A stretch of DNA of 64,000 nucleotides. Source: CADCTM01 sp049671305 (GTDB lineage Bacteria; Cyanobacteriota; Cyanobacteriia; Cyanobacteriales; Coleofasciculaceae). The notes under the pieces were generated by a model. The model saw nothing but the letters and a program-made list of their open reading frames with translations, had not been told where the DNA came from and did not search any database. The translations under genes and the position numbers were made by a program. Shown one piece after another: positions 8,886 through 16,729 of this stretch (position 1 is the stretch's first letter; every line of letters begins with the position of its first letter). The stretch is from NCBI GenBank assembly GCA_049671305.1, contig JBATUR010000030.1, positions 29,700 through 93,699 of the forward strand, given 5' to 3'.

Positions 8886-8913
8886 ATAAAAACAAAGCCT
8901 GCGTAGGCAGGCT
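8886..8913 (-). terminator. terminator of the 8950-10262 operon
   Basis: A 7-bp perfect stem (AGCCTGC/GCAGGCT, 8896-8913) with a 4-nt loop is followed on the minus strand by a T-rich tract (complement of 8886-8895). It lies just downstream of the minus-strand gene ending at 8950. Confidence 0.65.
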
Positions 8914-8949
8914 GGGAGTTAAGAAGGGGGTTTCTGGCGTTATTTAATA

Positions 8950-9357
8950 TTAGAAAGTCCATTCATGGTCTGGATCGTCAAGGGCTGCTCTAACTAAGTT
9001 CAAGTCAGCAAGTTCTTTAAAAGGGCTGGATTTAGCAATTTCTGTGATTGAATGTAGAGCTAAAGCTAACTGATTGTTATCACCATCAGCTATTGCCATA
9101 TCTACTTTTTCAAACAGAAAGCGAAAATTATTAGCACGTTCATCAAACGAATTTTCTAGATACTTTATTACCGCGTCGCGATTTGCTTCTATCTGGGCAA
9201 TTGTTGCTTTTTCCCAAGCTTCTATTTCTCGACGATTAGTCTGCTCTTGCTCTGCAACTATCTTGTACTCTTTGTAGGCTTCAACAACAGCATATAAGTA
9301 TTGAGAAGCATCTGCACCTGCACCCAATACTTCTACAGTAACTTTCTTTGCTTTCAT
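8950..9357 (-). CDS. small helical partner protein of unknown function
   Basis: This 135-residue charged, almost wholly helical protein has no signal peptide or membrane segment. Residues ~25-75 look like a continuous amphipathic or coiled-coil helix rich in Glu, Lys and Gln. A second helical part contains DGDNNQLALALHSITEIAKSS. The last residues are acidic and aromatic (DDPDHEWTF). I do not recognise a named domain. The start ATG lies 2 bp after the stop of the 9360-10262 gene, so the two are translated from one mRNA and probably act together. Placement beside a glycine-rich membrane protein and a divergent HTH-module gene suggests a regulator, chaperone or antidote for it; this is inference. 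Confidence 0.7.
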   Translation of the reverse strand: MKAKKVTVEVLGAGADASQYLYAVVEAYKEYKIVAEQEQTNRREIEAWEKATIAQIEANRDAVIKYLENSFDERANNFRFLFEKVDMAIADGDNNQLALALHSITEIAKSSPFKELADLNLVRAALDDPDHEWTF

Positions 9358-9359
9358 GT

Positions 9360-10262
9360 CTATTTACCTGGTATGTTTCGGTATTTCTCTATGATGGTTA
9401 CAGTGCCGAGGTTTAGCTTACCTTCACTGTTTAAAACAGGGGTTTTCAAAATTTCTATAATTCCCTTAATTAGAATGCCTACCTGTTGAAACTTTTCAGC
9501 ATCTCTCTCTGAATCAAAAGGTTGGGATACTAGTTCGTCAAGACCTAAAACAGCGCGAGTGTTGATAGATTTAAGCACACCTTTCAACTCAGTAATTCGT
9601 TGTTTTACCGTTTGGGAATGGTCTTTGGCAGCATTAATGTCAGCGATCGCTGTATTGACTTTGGCTTCATGCTCTTTAGCCTTTGTCATGGCTTTCTCAC
9701 CTTCACTAGCCGCAAAAAAACCACCAATAGCCAAAGCTGGGAGAATCGTGATGCCGCCTAGCACAACAGCACCTACAGCCATACCGCCGCCACCTGCTGC
9801 GATCGCTCCACCGCCAAACCATGCCAACATGGCATTAGTAGCTGCGGCTCCACTGAGGCTTGAGATAGCTGTTCCAGTGCTTGCTGCTCCTATCGAAGTC
9901 GCAACACCTACAGCACCGCCGTATCCTGCTGCTGCGGCTCCAGCAGATTTAGCGCCAGCCTTAAAATAGTTTTCTGCTCCTATAGCCGCCGCTTTGTATT
10001 CCTTAAGCTGCTGAACGGAAAATTCCATTCCTTCTAAAATCCGCTTTTCACTTTCAGAAGCTTTTCTACCAGTGCTTTCAAGGAAAGCAACAAAGCGCCC
10101 AATGGTATCTTTGATAATATTTAGTTGGACTTTTCCATACTCTTCTGCCAACTTGTTTGTCGCTGCTTCATCTGTTTTCAACTGTTCAACAGCGCGTTCG
10201 TATCGCTCTTGAGCAGCCTTGGCAAGTTCATTGGCTTTGTGACCTGGATAGAATGAAACCAC
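9360..10262 (-). CDS. coiled-coil protein with Gly/Ala-rich hydrophobic hairpin; putative membrane-inserting protein
   Basis: This 300-residue protein has three parts. Residues 1-95 are a charged helical/coiled-coil region. Residues ~100-190 are strongly hydrophobic and rich in Gly, Ala and small residues (GGGAIAAGGGGMAVGAVVLGG), enough for two or three membrane passes. Residues ~190-300 are again helical and charged. There is no N-terminal signal peptide, so the protein probably starts soluble or enters the membrane from inside. A helix - glycine-rich hydrophobic hairpin - helix layout is known from alpha-pore-forming and apolipoprotein-L-like proteins, but no homology is claimed. It is the first gene of a two-gene operon with 8950-9357, divergent from an HTH-module protein. 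Confidence 0.7.
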   Translation of the reverse strand: MVSFYPGHKANELAKAAQERYERAVEQLKTDEAATNKLAEEYGKVQLNIIKDTIGRFVAFLESTGRKASESEKRILEGMEFSVQQLKEYKAAAIGAENYFKAGAKSAGAAAAGYGGAVGVATSIGAASTGTAISSLSGAAATNAMLAWFGGGAIAAGGGGMAVGAVVLGGITILPALAIGGFFAASEGEKAMTKAKEHEAKVNTAIADINAAKDHSQTVKQRITELKGVLKSINTRAVLGLDELVSQPFDSERDAEKFQQVGILIKGIIEILKTPVLNSEGKLNLGTVTIIEKYRNIPGK

Positions 10263-10394
10263 GAAATAACTCCTAGTTGCAGGTTAGGCTTGGATGGGCT
10301 TAAATCTAGTATTACTTAACAATTATTTAGTTAAAAACTAACCTAGACTAGGAGTTAGGCTAGTATTGTATTAGTAAATTTATACATTCCAGCT
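10263..10394. promoter_or_regulatory. divergent control region with CTAG-rich repeats
   Basis: This 132-bp AT-rich gap separates the divergent 9360-10262 and 10395-10886 genes. It holds a perfect 10-bp inverted repeat: AACTCCTAGT at 10268-10277 and ACTAGGAGTT at 10347-10356. The 8-bp word CTAGTATT is repeated directly at 10306-10313 and 10360-10367, and GTTAGGCT also occurs twice. Paired sites on both sides of a shared promoter would fit an operator for looping or autoregulation; no protein is proven to bind. Confidence 0.45.
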
Positions 10395-10886
10395 ATGGCA
10401 TCAGCTAACGTACAGTTTGCCCAGGCGGCAAATGACTGGGACTTAGAAACGCTGTACACAGACTTGGCATCGGCGAAGGGAAAGCGTCTGACACCAGTTG
10501 AGAAGCTACACTTGCGAGGATTGCTGTGTGGTTATAGTCCTGCTGAAATAGCTGAAAAACTAAATAAAAGTGTCAAAGGAGTTGGCGTTGACCTTTGCCA
10601 GACGTTATATCAATATGTCAGAAATTTGGTAGATAGAGGCGAAGAAAAGATAGAAAATTGGAGAAATATTGCTGAATGGCTGGAAGAAGCAGGATACAAA
10701 ACTCAGTTGTCTACCGAATATCAATTAAGTAATGGTTTACCCTTAGATGTATCACTACAAAAAGCTAATATAAGTTTTGATAAAGATAAAAATAACATAA
10801 TAGTTGATATCAACCTGAGAATAGTTGCTGCCTCCCCTTCAGAACAAATAATTGTAGAGGACTCAAACCGTAATGGTAATAATTGA
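10395..10886 (+). CDS. protein with cyanobacterial HTH-like adaptor module
   Basis: This 163-residue protein has a recognisable N-terminal module (about residues 1-95): WDLETLYTDL, then RLTPVEKLHLRGLLCGYSPA and EIAEKLNKSVKGVGVDL. This helix-turn-helix-like pattern is common at the N-terminus of large cyanobacterial signalling proteins that continue into AAA/NACHT, WD40 or vWA parts. Here no such part follows. Instead a short C-terminal domain of ~65 residues begins with strands (VSLQKANISFDKDKNNIIVDI) and ends hydrophilic. It may therefore be a stand-alone adaptor or regulator. It is divergent from the putative membrane-inserting protein. The start ATG has no clear Shine-Dalgarno. Confidence 0.72.
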   Translation: MASANVQFAQAANDWDLETLYTDLASAKGKRLTPVEKLHLRGLLCGYSPAEIAEKLNKSVKGVGVDLCQTLYQYVRNLVDRGEEKIENWRNIAEWLEEAGYKTQLSTEYQLSNGLPLDVSLQKANISFDKDKNNIIVDINLRIVAASPSEQIIVEDSNRNGNN

Positions 10887-10930
10887 GGTGTAGGAAGAGG
10901 TAAGCTGAGATATTGCAACTTTCCCATTTA

Positions 10931-11061
10931 CCCGCCAAGGATTTAAATCCCTGGCTAATAGCGAAAGTCCTCTAAAGAGGACTAAATATTTGATTGAGCA
11001 ATAATATTCAGTCCATTTTAATGGACTTTAGCTATGAGCCGGGGGTTTTAACCCACGGCGG
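10931..11061. repeat. MITE-like palindromic element
   Basis: This 131-bp segment has imperfect terminal inverted repeats of ~24 nt that begin CCGCC and end GGCGG. Two inner 18-nt perfect palindromes lie at 10966-10983 (AGTCC...GGACT with a CTCTAAAGAG core) and 11010-11027 (AGTCCATT/AATGGACT). The whole is symmetric about an AT-rich centre. It encodes no protein. Size, symmetry and an intergenic position fit a non-autonomous miniature element or a REP-type repeat. Confidence 0.6.
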
Positions 11062-11129
11062 ATCATGCTGCCTATCAAGAATGCTCCTAAATGTCAATTA
11101 ATTAAATTCTAAAACAATCTCATCTCTAA

Positions 11130-12821
11130 CTATCGACTATTGTTGGTTGCCTGAGTCATCTTCCTTTGTCGGCGCAGTCTATCTATACTCAAAGCAGCAA
11201 TACCCAAAGTAACCAGCAACATTCCAAAAATTTGCTCCGCCTGCATAGTACTTTGAATAACCACCAAGGCAAGAAGTGCAGTTAAGGAGGGTACAATTGC
11301 CCCAAGCACTGAAGCTCTCGCAGCATCAATCATTTTGATGCCAATATTATTGCAGAGAAAACTCAAAATTGTTGTGCCACCCAAGATTAAGCTACCCAAC
11401 AATAACCCAGGATATAAACTAGGAATAACATTAGGCTGCCAAGCTTCTGGTAAAGGTGCAACTAAGGCAATACTAGAAAACACTAATACGAGAACAAAAT
11501 TAAGCTGTATTAAAGGCATTGGGTGGACTTTTCTGCCAGAGGTTTGTGCTAAAAGCACGTACAAAGCAAAAGCAATTGCTGAACCTACTGCGGCAGTAAC
11601 ACCGACTCCAGATAACTTAACACTACCCTCAACTATAGTAAGTAAAATAAATCCTACCAACACACTAAACATTAGTAGGTTAGAAAAGCGCGTTGGGCGT
11701 ACTCCCAACATCAACCAAGTTAGGATCATGGTCAAAATAGGATATACGAAGAAAATAGCGATCGCAACTCCTGGTGCAATTGTCCCCAAGGCTAAATAAA
11801 CTAATACTTGCGACAAAAACAAAAAGAAGCCGCCGCTGATAACATTAATAAATAAAGGCAAGTCTTTTGATTGTAAAAATTGTTTAGTGTCTCGCCAAAC
11901 TTCTGGGTAAAGTACTGTAATTAAACCAGCCAAACTTGGCACAACAATTAACATTCGCAACCACAAAATTAGCAACGAGTTACCCAAACTTGGCACAACT
12001 AAGCCACCCAATTCAACTAAGCCAAAAAGTGAGGATTTATTAAAAAGGATCGGAATTACAATATTTTGAAAGGCTAGCAGTAACGAAGAAGCTAAAACTA
12101 ACAAAAATCCCCAGACAACTTTCCCAGCTTTTTGAGATTTTGCTGCTGATTTTGTTTTTTGTTCGGCAACTGTTTCTACTGGTTCGGGTATTGCTGAAAC
12201 CTGCTTTTCGGCTTCTCTATCTTCATATAAAGCTGTCTCAACTGGTGCAAATTGAGTCGGCTTATTTATTGAGATTTCGCTTTCTAATTCTTTCCTTAAC
12301 TTACTAACAAGTGCCTCTAAAATCGCCTCTCCTTGCTCCTCCAAACTATGCATTTCACCTAGCTGTTGAGAAAGCGCACTTTGATAGCTACTCACGTCTT
12401 GTTGCAGTGTTTTAAAGGTTGTTCTTAGGGTATAATCTAAATCAGCAATGACTCGGTTAGCACTTTCGTTATAATCATTTGCTGTAACTGGATATTGAGA
12501 ATTAGCACGTCTATGGCGGCTTCTTCTACCACCTTGAGAAAGTTTAGATCTAATAACTTTTTGCAGTTGATTAGCTAAATCTGGAGCAATTTGTTGAACT
12601 AATTCTTGTTGTTGAAAAATTTGTTGTTGACGCTGAGATTTGAGCTTGTCAATGTCATCTCTGAGGTAAGTTTTTTCTCGTTGTAAGCGCTCAATATCCT
12701 GAGATAGTTGAGCTAAAAGATTTTGCCGCAGGTTTTGAATATCTTGAGTCATTGCTCTCAAAACTTCTGCTGCTTCTAAATTATTTGCTCTACTATCTTC
12801 GGGTTGATCCAGTTGCGTCAT
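11130..12821 (-). CDS. EamA/DMT-family transporter with N-terminal coiled coil
   Basis: This 563-residue protein has two unlike halves. Residues 1-220 are soluble, very rich in Gln, Glu, Arg and Leu, and read as a long coiled coil (QDIERLQREKTYLRDDIDKL). A short Ala/Lys linker follows. Residues ~228-550 hold about ten transmembrane helices in two EamA-like repeats, typical of drug/metabolite exporters. The standard family is ~300 residues, so the N-terminal half is an addition that may mediate oligomer formation or binding to a cytoplasmic partner. The substrate is unknown. The C-terminus is basic. It lies 54 bp downstream of miaB on the same strand. Confidence 0.85.
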   Translation of the reverse strand: MTQLDQPEDSRANNLEAAEVLRAMTQDIQNLRQNLLAQLSQDIERLQREKTYLRDDIDKLKSQRQQQIFQQQELVQQIAPDLANQLQKVIRSKLSQGGRRSRHRRANSQYPVTANDYNESANRVIADLDYTLRTTFKTLQQDVSSYQSALSQQLGEMHSLEEQGEAILEALVSKLRKELESEISINKPTQFAPVETALYEDREAEKQVSAIPEPVETVAEQKTKSAAKSQKAGKVVWGFLLVLASSLLLAFQNIVIPILFNKSSLFGLVELGGLVVPSLGNSLLILWLRMLIVVPSLAGLITVLYPEVWRDTKQFLQSKDLPLFINVISGGFFLFLSQVLVYLALGTIAPGVAIAIFFVYPILTMILTWLMLGVRPTRFSNLLMFSVLVGFILLTIVEGSVKLSGVGVTAAVGSAIAFALYVLLAQTSGRKVHPMPLIQLNFVLVLVFSSIALVAPLPEAWQPNVIPSLYPGLLLGSLILGGTTILSFLCNNIGIKMIDAARASVLGAIVPSLTALLALVVIQSTMQAEQIFGMLLVTLGIAALSIDRLRRQRKMTQATNNSR

Positions 12822-12875
12822 TTATGTTGATCTCAATTGAAAAAATCGCAATCCAGTTTTTACAGCAAGATTTTA

Positions 12876-14231
12876 CTAGCAACATGGTACTGGAATTCGT
12901 TCTCCTGTCAAACTAAAGGCACGAATGTCAGTAATTTTGACATTTACAAGTTTACCTTTTAGTTCTTTAATATCACCATTAAAAAATGCCAGTCGATTAC
13001 CTCTAGTACGTCCCATGACTTGAGTGGGATCTTTGCTATTCTGGTCTTCAACGAGTATTTCTTCAATCCTGCCGTAGTAGCGCTGTGAAGCTTGAGCTGC
13101 TTTGGTTGAGACTAGGTGATTGAGGCGTTGTAAGCGATCGCTTTTCACTTCTTCACTCAACTGATTATCCCACAACGCGGCGGGTGTACCAGGACGCGGC
13201 GAATAAGCTGCCGTATTCAGCATATCAAAACCAATATCCTCCAGCATCTTCAATGTCTGCTCAAACTGTGCCTCTGTCTCCCCAGGAAAGCCGACAATGG
13301 CATCAGCACTAATCGAAGCATCCGGCATATACTCGCGAATCTTAGCAATAATACGGCGATATTTTTCCTGCGTATAACCCCGTGACATCGCCTTCAGTAT
13401 CTCATTATCACCAGATTGAAAAGGAATGTGAAAATGTTCGCACACCTTGGGTAACTCAGCACAGGCACGAATCAAACGCTCTGTAAAATAGCGCGGATGA
13501 CTTGTGGCAAAGCGGAAACGCTCAATGCCTGGCACATCATGTACATAATACAGTAAATCTGTCAAGGTATTTTGGTGACGACCCGACTCAGTAGTACCAG
13601 GTAAGTCGCGTCCGTAGGCGTCGATATTTTGACCAAGCAAGGTGATTTCCTTATAACCAAGGCGTCCTAATTCCTCAATTTCAGCGCGAATAGCTTCAGG
13701 AGTGCGTGACTGTTCCACACCTCGGACACCGGGAACCACACAATAAGTACAGCGTTCATTGCAACCATAAATCACATTTACCCATGCCGACACAGTACTA
13801 TCACGGCGCGGTTTGGTAATATCTTCAACAATCTGAATTGGTTCCGTCGCCAGGACTTGACCGCCTGCGAATACTTGTTCTAGCAACTCTTGCAAACGGT
13901 TGGCGTGTTGCGGACCCATAACCAAATCAATCTCAGGCACACGACGCAGCAGGGTTTCGCCCTCTTGTTGTGCCACACATCCCGCTACCACCAAAGTCAG
14001 TTCAGGTTCCTTATGTTTGCGCTTTGCCTGCCTGCCTAAATAAGAATAAACCTTTTGTTCAGCACTATCGCGAATTGTGCAGGTATTGTAGAGAATTAAA
14101 TTAGCATTATTAGGGTCTTCTGAGTACTCAAAGCCCATATCTTCTAAGATGCCAGCCATTCGCTCGGAATCGGCTTTATTCATCTGGCAGCCGAAGGTGG
14201 TGATGTGATAGCGACGGCGAGAGTTGGTCAT
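12876..14231 (-). CDS. miaB: tRNA-2-methylthio-N6-dimethylallyladenosine synthase MiaB
   Basis: MiaB is a radical-SAM methylthiotransferase that converts i6A37 to ms2i6A37 in tRNAs reading UNN codons. The 451-residue protein has the three-domain plan. The N-terminal UPF0004 domain has Cys residues in TFGCQMN, YNTCTIR and VAGCVAQ, which bind the auxiliary cluster. The radical-SAM core has GCNERCTYC (CxxxCxxC) with IYGCN before it. The C-terminal TRAM domain (~residues 380-450) binds RNA. SYNCVVPxxRG-type and LLGQNIDAYG motifs fit MiaB rather than MtaB or RimO. Length is normal. It starts at ATG 14231, with no close upstream partner. Confidence 0.95.
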   Translation of the reverse strand: MTNSRRRYHITTFGCQMNKADSERMAGILEDMGFEYSEDPNNANLILYNTCTIRDSAEQKVYSYLGRQAKRKHKEPELTLVVAGCVAQQEGETLLRRVPEIDLVMGPQHANRLQELLEQVFAGGQVLATEPIQIVEDITKPRRDSTVSAWVNVIYGCNERCTYCVVPGVRGVEQSRTPEAIRAEIEELGRLGYKEITLLGQNIDAYGRDLPGTTESGRHQNTLTDLLYYVHDVPGIERFRFATSHPRYFTERLIRACAELPKVCEHFHIPFQSGDNEILKAMSRGYTQEKYRRIIAKIREYMPDASISADAIVGFPGETEAQFEQTLKMLEDIGFDMLNTAAYSPRPGTPAALWDNQLSEEVKSDRLQRLNHLVSTKAAQASQRYYGRIEEILVEDQNSKDPTQVMGRTRGNRLAFFNGDIKELKGKLVNVKITDIRAFSLTGERIPVPCC

Positions 14232-14660
14232 GAGCGGTTACAACAAATTAATCGAAATTATCAAGACTTTATCTATAGTACCTAGCTTGAAAGTACTGAT
14301 GGTTAAGTATTGAAAAAATATACAGACTTTTATTATTGCACGAGAGCGTATTACGCATATGACAAAACTTTTAAATTTGTCCTGATTTTAGAGATGTAGG
14401 GCTGTATATAGCACTGGAAACTCTGAAGTCGGAGAGCTGCTATGTGCAACTACACAATCGCATTTTCACATCCATTTTATTTTGTTGGGAGTGAATGGTT
14501 TAATTTTTTGAGCTGTCTAATCAACCAGAAACTGGCTGATTTTAATCGCAGTGATGAAGATGACAATCGCGGTAGTGGACGATAGAGAAAGTGTACAACT
14601 TATGGCAACGGAATGCAACTTAATTGTGAGGAGTGGATCAGTTGAATGAAAAGTTAAAGC
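14232..14660. other. gene-free spacer upstream of miaB
   Basis: No reading frame here looks coding in either direction. The stretch contains the miaB promoter side, an A/T-rich part around 14320-14350 and a small CCAG/CTGG hairpin near 14528. It ends at the hairpin 14661-14690, so a short plus-strand untranslated RNA ending there is possible but unsupported. Confidence 0.4.
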
Positions 14661-14690
14661 AAACCCGGTTTAGTCAGCCGGGTTTCATTT
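14661..14690. terminator. strong hairpin, possible terminator
   Basis: A perfect 8-bp GC-rich stem (AAACCCGG at 14661-14668, CCGGGTTT at 14678-14685) with a 9-nt loop is followed by CATTTTAG on the plus strand. No annotated plus-strand gene ends here, so it may terminate an unannotated small RNA or insulate the peptide gene at 14868. Confidence 0.5.
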
Positions 14691-14867
14691 TAGTTAAGGA
14701 TTGTGAATTTGTCTTCAAGAGACAATTTTGGGCAAGATTTGATGGTAAGCAGGGTCAGTTTTTTTGTGTTGATTTGTCACGATTCTTTCTTACGCTCACT
14801 TTTTTTACGGATCTGTTCTTAACCCGTCTGAATCAAGCAATAGAAGCTTTGATTAAGGACATCTGCA

Positions 14868-15074
14868 ATGAACATCTACAGCACACTTTTGCTTGGCGGC
14901 TTATTAGTAACAGGCATTGCTAATCATTCTCCAAACATCATTTATCGCGCCGACAATTCTCGGCACTTTATTTCGGTGCAGCGACCAATAAACCCCCAAT
15001 CTATAAACTTAGAAAAGGAGTGTTCTAACGAAGGAAATGGTCCCATGCCTGGTTGTGGACGGCGAGATCTTTAA
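14868..15074 (+). CDS. putative small secreted peptide
   Basis: This short reading frame of 68 codons has a good Shine-Dalgarno, AAGGA at 14855-14859, 8 nt before the ATG. Residues 1-20 are hydrophobic (MNIYSTLLLGGLLVTGIA), like a signal peptide. The remaining ~48 residues are polar and end in a Cys/Gly/Pro-rich tail (ECSNEGNGPMPGCGRRDL) with two cysteines that could form a disulfide. I recognise no family. The overlapping longer frame at 14633-14923 has no ribosome site and poor composition. The coding call rests on the ribosome site and the signal-like N-terminus alone. Confidence 0.42.
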   Translation: MNIYSTLLLGGLLVTGIANHSPNIIYRADNSRHFISVQRPINPQSINLEKECSNEGNGPMPGCGRRDL

Positions 15075-15158
15075 ATAATCATCAACGCTATTCCAATCTA
15101 CACTCAAACTAGGCATCATCTAATTTCTTGTAAGCCAGAAATTTGCTGAAGTTGCAAA

Positions 15159-16589
15159 TTATTTAGCTTGCCAAGTACCATGAAAACTATGAGGAATAAC
15201 GGCAGGTAAACCTAGTCGGCAGACGGATTCCTCATTTAAATGATTGCTATCAAATATTACCACTTCACTTGTATTGAGATTGCCATCATAGACAACGGTT
15301 ATGATCCAACCTTGTTGATGATTTAGAGCATTAGGAACATAAAGCGCTTCAGAAGGATAACGATTTTCACCCAAATCAGCGATTGTGACTGTATCGGTTT
15401 TTGAGTCTAGTTTGGCGATCGCATTATACATTTCTTTGCTAGTATCAACTCCATCTCGGTGTACAACGAGATAAGTAGATGAACCTTCTCCGACGGTGTG
15501 AGAAGGAACAACTGGAAATTCACAGTTTTTGTCAAATACTTCTGCTAATTCGAGCATTTTACCAGTATGAGGATTGAAACGCGATCGCCACAAACTGCTT
15601 GTAGTTTTCGTATAAGTTTCACCCGTTGCCACTTCTTTCAAATATTGATTTGTCTGAAAGTCGGGATAACGAACAAACTCAATATTAATTGCGCCATCTT
15701 TATCTACATAACTATTACCAAAATGCCACTGAAACCAAGGTTCATTCTCGCTACGACTAACTAAATCTAAGGTTTCTTTGTCAAAAATCAAAATCTGAGT
15801 TGCCTTATTTGCTTGCCATTCCAATGCCTCACTAAAACTACTCAAACCAATCGCTGCTGGTAATAAATTCACCCGTACTGGTGGTACGAAAAATACTAAA
15901 TATTGCCCTGCCATTGCAAAATCATGAACTAAAGGCAGTCCTTCTAACTGTACAGAATTTTGCTTGATAATTTTGCCAGTAGCATCGCTTTTATAAACCC
16001 GCAAAATAGCATTAATTCCCGCTGCAATACCAAAGTTAAAAATCTCTCCAGTTTGCGGATCAATTTTTGGATGAGCTGAATAAGGTGCACTTGCTTCCAA
16101 CTGTGATAAATTATCAGTTCCTTGGGTTTCTAATGTGAGGAGATCCAAAGCATGAGGATTACCTCCTTCCCATAAAGCTAACAGTTTATCGGGTAATGCT
16201 AATACTGAAGTATTGGCGGCATTTTTAATAGGTTTAAACCACTGATTCCAAACAGGACCCGGCGCTGTCATACCATAGTTACCAAAGAGGAATTCGCCTT
16301 TTATTTCTTCTTCTTGATAACCAGCAGTTTGCACATAGCGATAAACTCCCGTTGCACCTCTATCAGTGAAATGCACGCCCAAAATTGCACCATCGCCATC
16401 AAACCAGTGTCCTACTCGTGTTGTGCCGCGTTGTAGGCGTCCGGGACCATTGCGATATAAGGAACCGCGTAAACCTTCGGGAATGTAGCCTGAGATGACT
16501 TCTAGAGGGGTTTGAGGGAATTCTTGGGCAGGTTGGGAATATACATTTGCCCAAGCTTTTTTGAGGGAGGGTTTGTTAGCGGTTTTCAT
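15159..16589 (-). CDS. carotenoid oxygenase family protein
   Basis: This 476-residue protein belongs to the carotenoid cleavage dioxygenase/RPE65 family, non-heme Fe(II) beta-propeller enzymes that cleave carotenoids or apocarotenoids. The four iron-binding histidines sit in expected contexts: YSAHPKIDPQTGE, LVHDFAMAGQYLVF, the HxxGEGS-type SHTVGEGSS region, and the C-terminal IPHSFHGTW. The N-terminal RNGPGRLQRG and HWFDGDGAI are family hallmarks. Length is close to cyanobacterial apocarotenoid-15,15'-oxygenase (Synechocystis Diox1), which makes retinal; a lignostilbene-type substrate is also possible. It is a single gene on the minus strand, next to gloA. Confidence 0.9.
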   Translation of the reverse strand: MKTANKPSLKKAWANVYSQPAQEFPQTPLEVISGYIPEGLRGSLYRNGPGRLQRGTTRVGHWFDGDGAILGVHFTDRGATGVYRYVQTAGYQEEEIKGEFLFGNYGMTAPGPVWNQWFKPIKNAANTSVLALPDKLLALWEGGNPHALDLLTLETQGTDNLSQLEASAPYSAHPKIDPQTGEIFNFGIAAGINAILRVYKSDATGKIIKQNSVQLEGLPLVHDFAMAGQYLVFFVPPVRVNLLPAAIGLSSFSEALEWQANKATQILIFDKETLDLVSRSENEPWFQWHFGNSYVDKDGAINIEFVRYPDFQTNQYLKEVATGETYTKTTSSLWRSRFNPHTGKMLELAEVFDKNCEFPVVPSHTVGEGSSTYLVVHRDGVDTSKEMYNAIAKLDSKTDTVTIADLGENRYPSEALYVPNALNHQQGWIITVVYDGNLNTSEVVIFDSNHLNEESVCRLGLPAVIPHSFHGTWQAK

Positions 16590-16630
16590 GAATTGAGAAT
16601 AAGGAAAAACTGATATTTGAGCAGAATGTT

Positions 16631-16656
16631 AAGGGCGCACGAATGTACACCCCTAC
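16631..16656. repeat. degenerate copy of the GGGCGCAC palindrome
   Basis: The intergenic word AGGGCGCAC, a 4-nt spacer and GTACACCCCTAC resembles, with two changes in the right arm, the perfect palindrome found inside the gene at 22905-24461 (GGGGCGCAC...GTGCGCCCC). It lies between the carotenoid oxygenase and gloA genes. Confidence 0.5.
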
Positions 16657-16729
16657 ACTTATCTATTATGCAATTAAATTACTGTAAAGCTCTAAGCTAA
16701 TTGCCCATAGATTAGGCTTTTGGGAAGAC

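Noticed and set aside
14633..14923. 96-codon plus-strand frame running through the hairpin at 14661
   Set aside because: It reads across a strong hairpin, lacks a ribosome site and has Phe/Leu-rich random composition; the shorter frame at 14868 is better supported.
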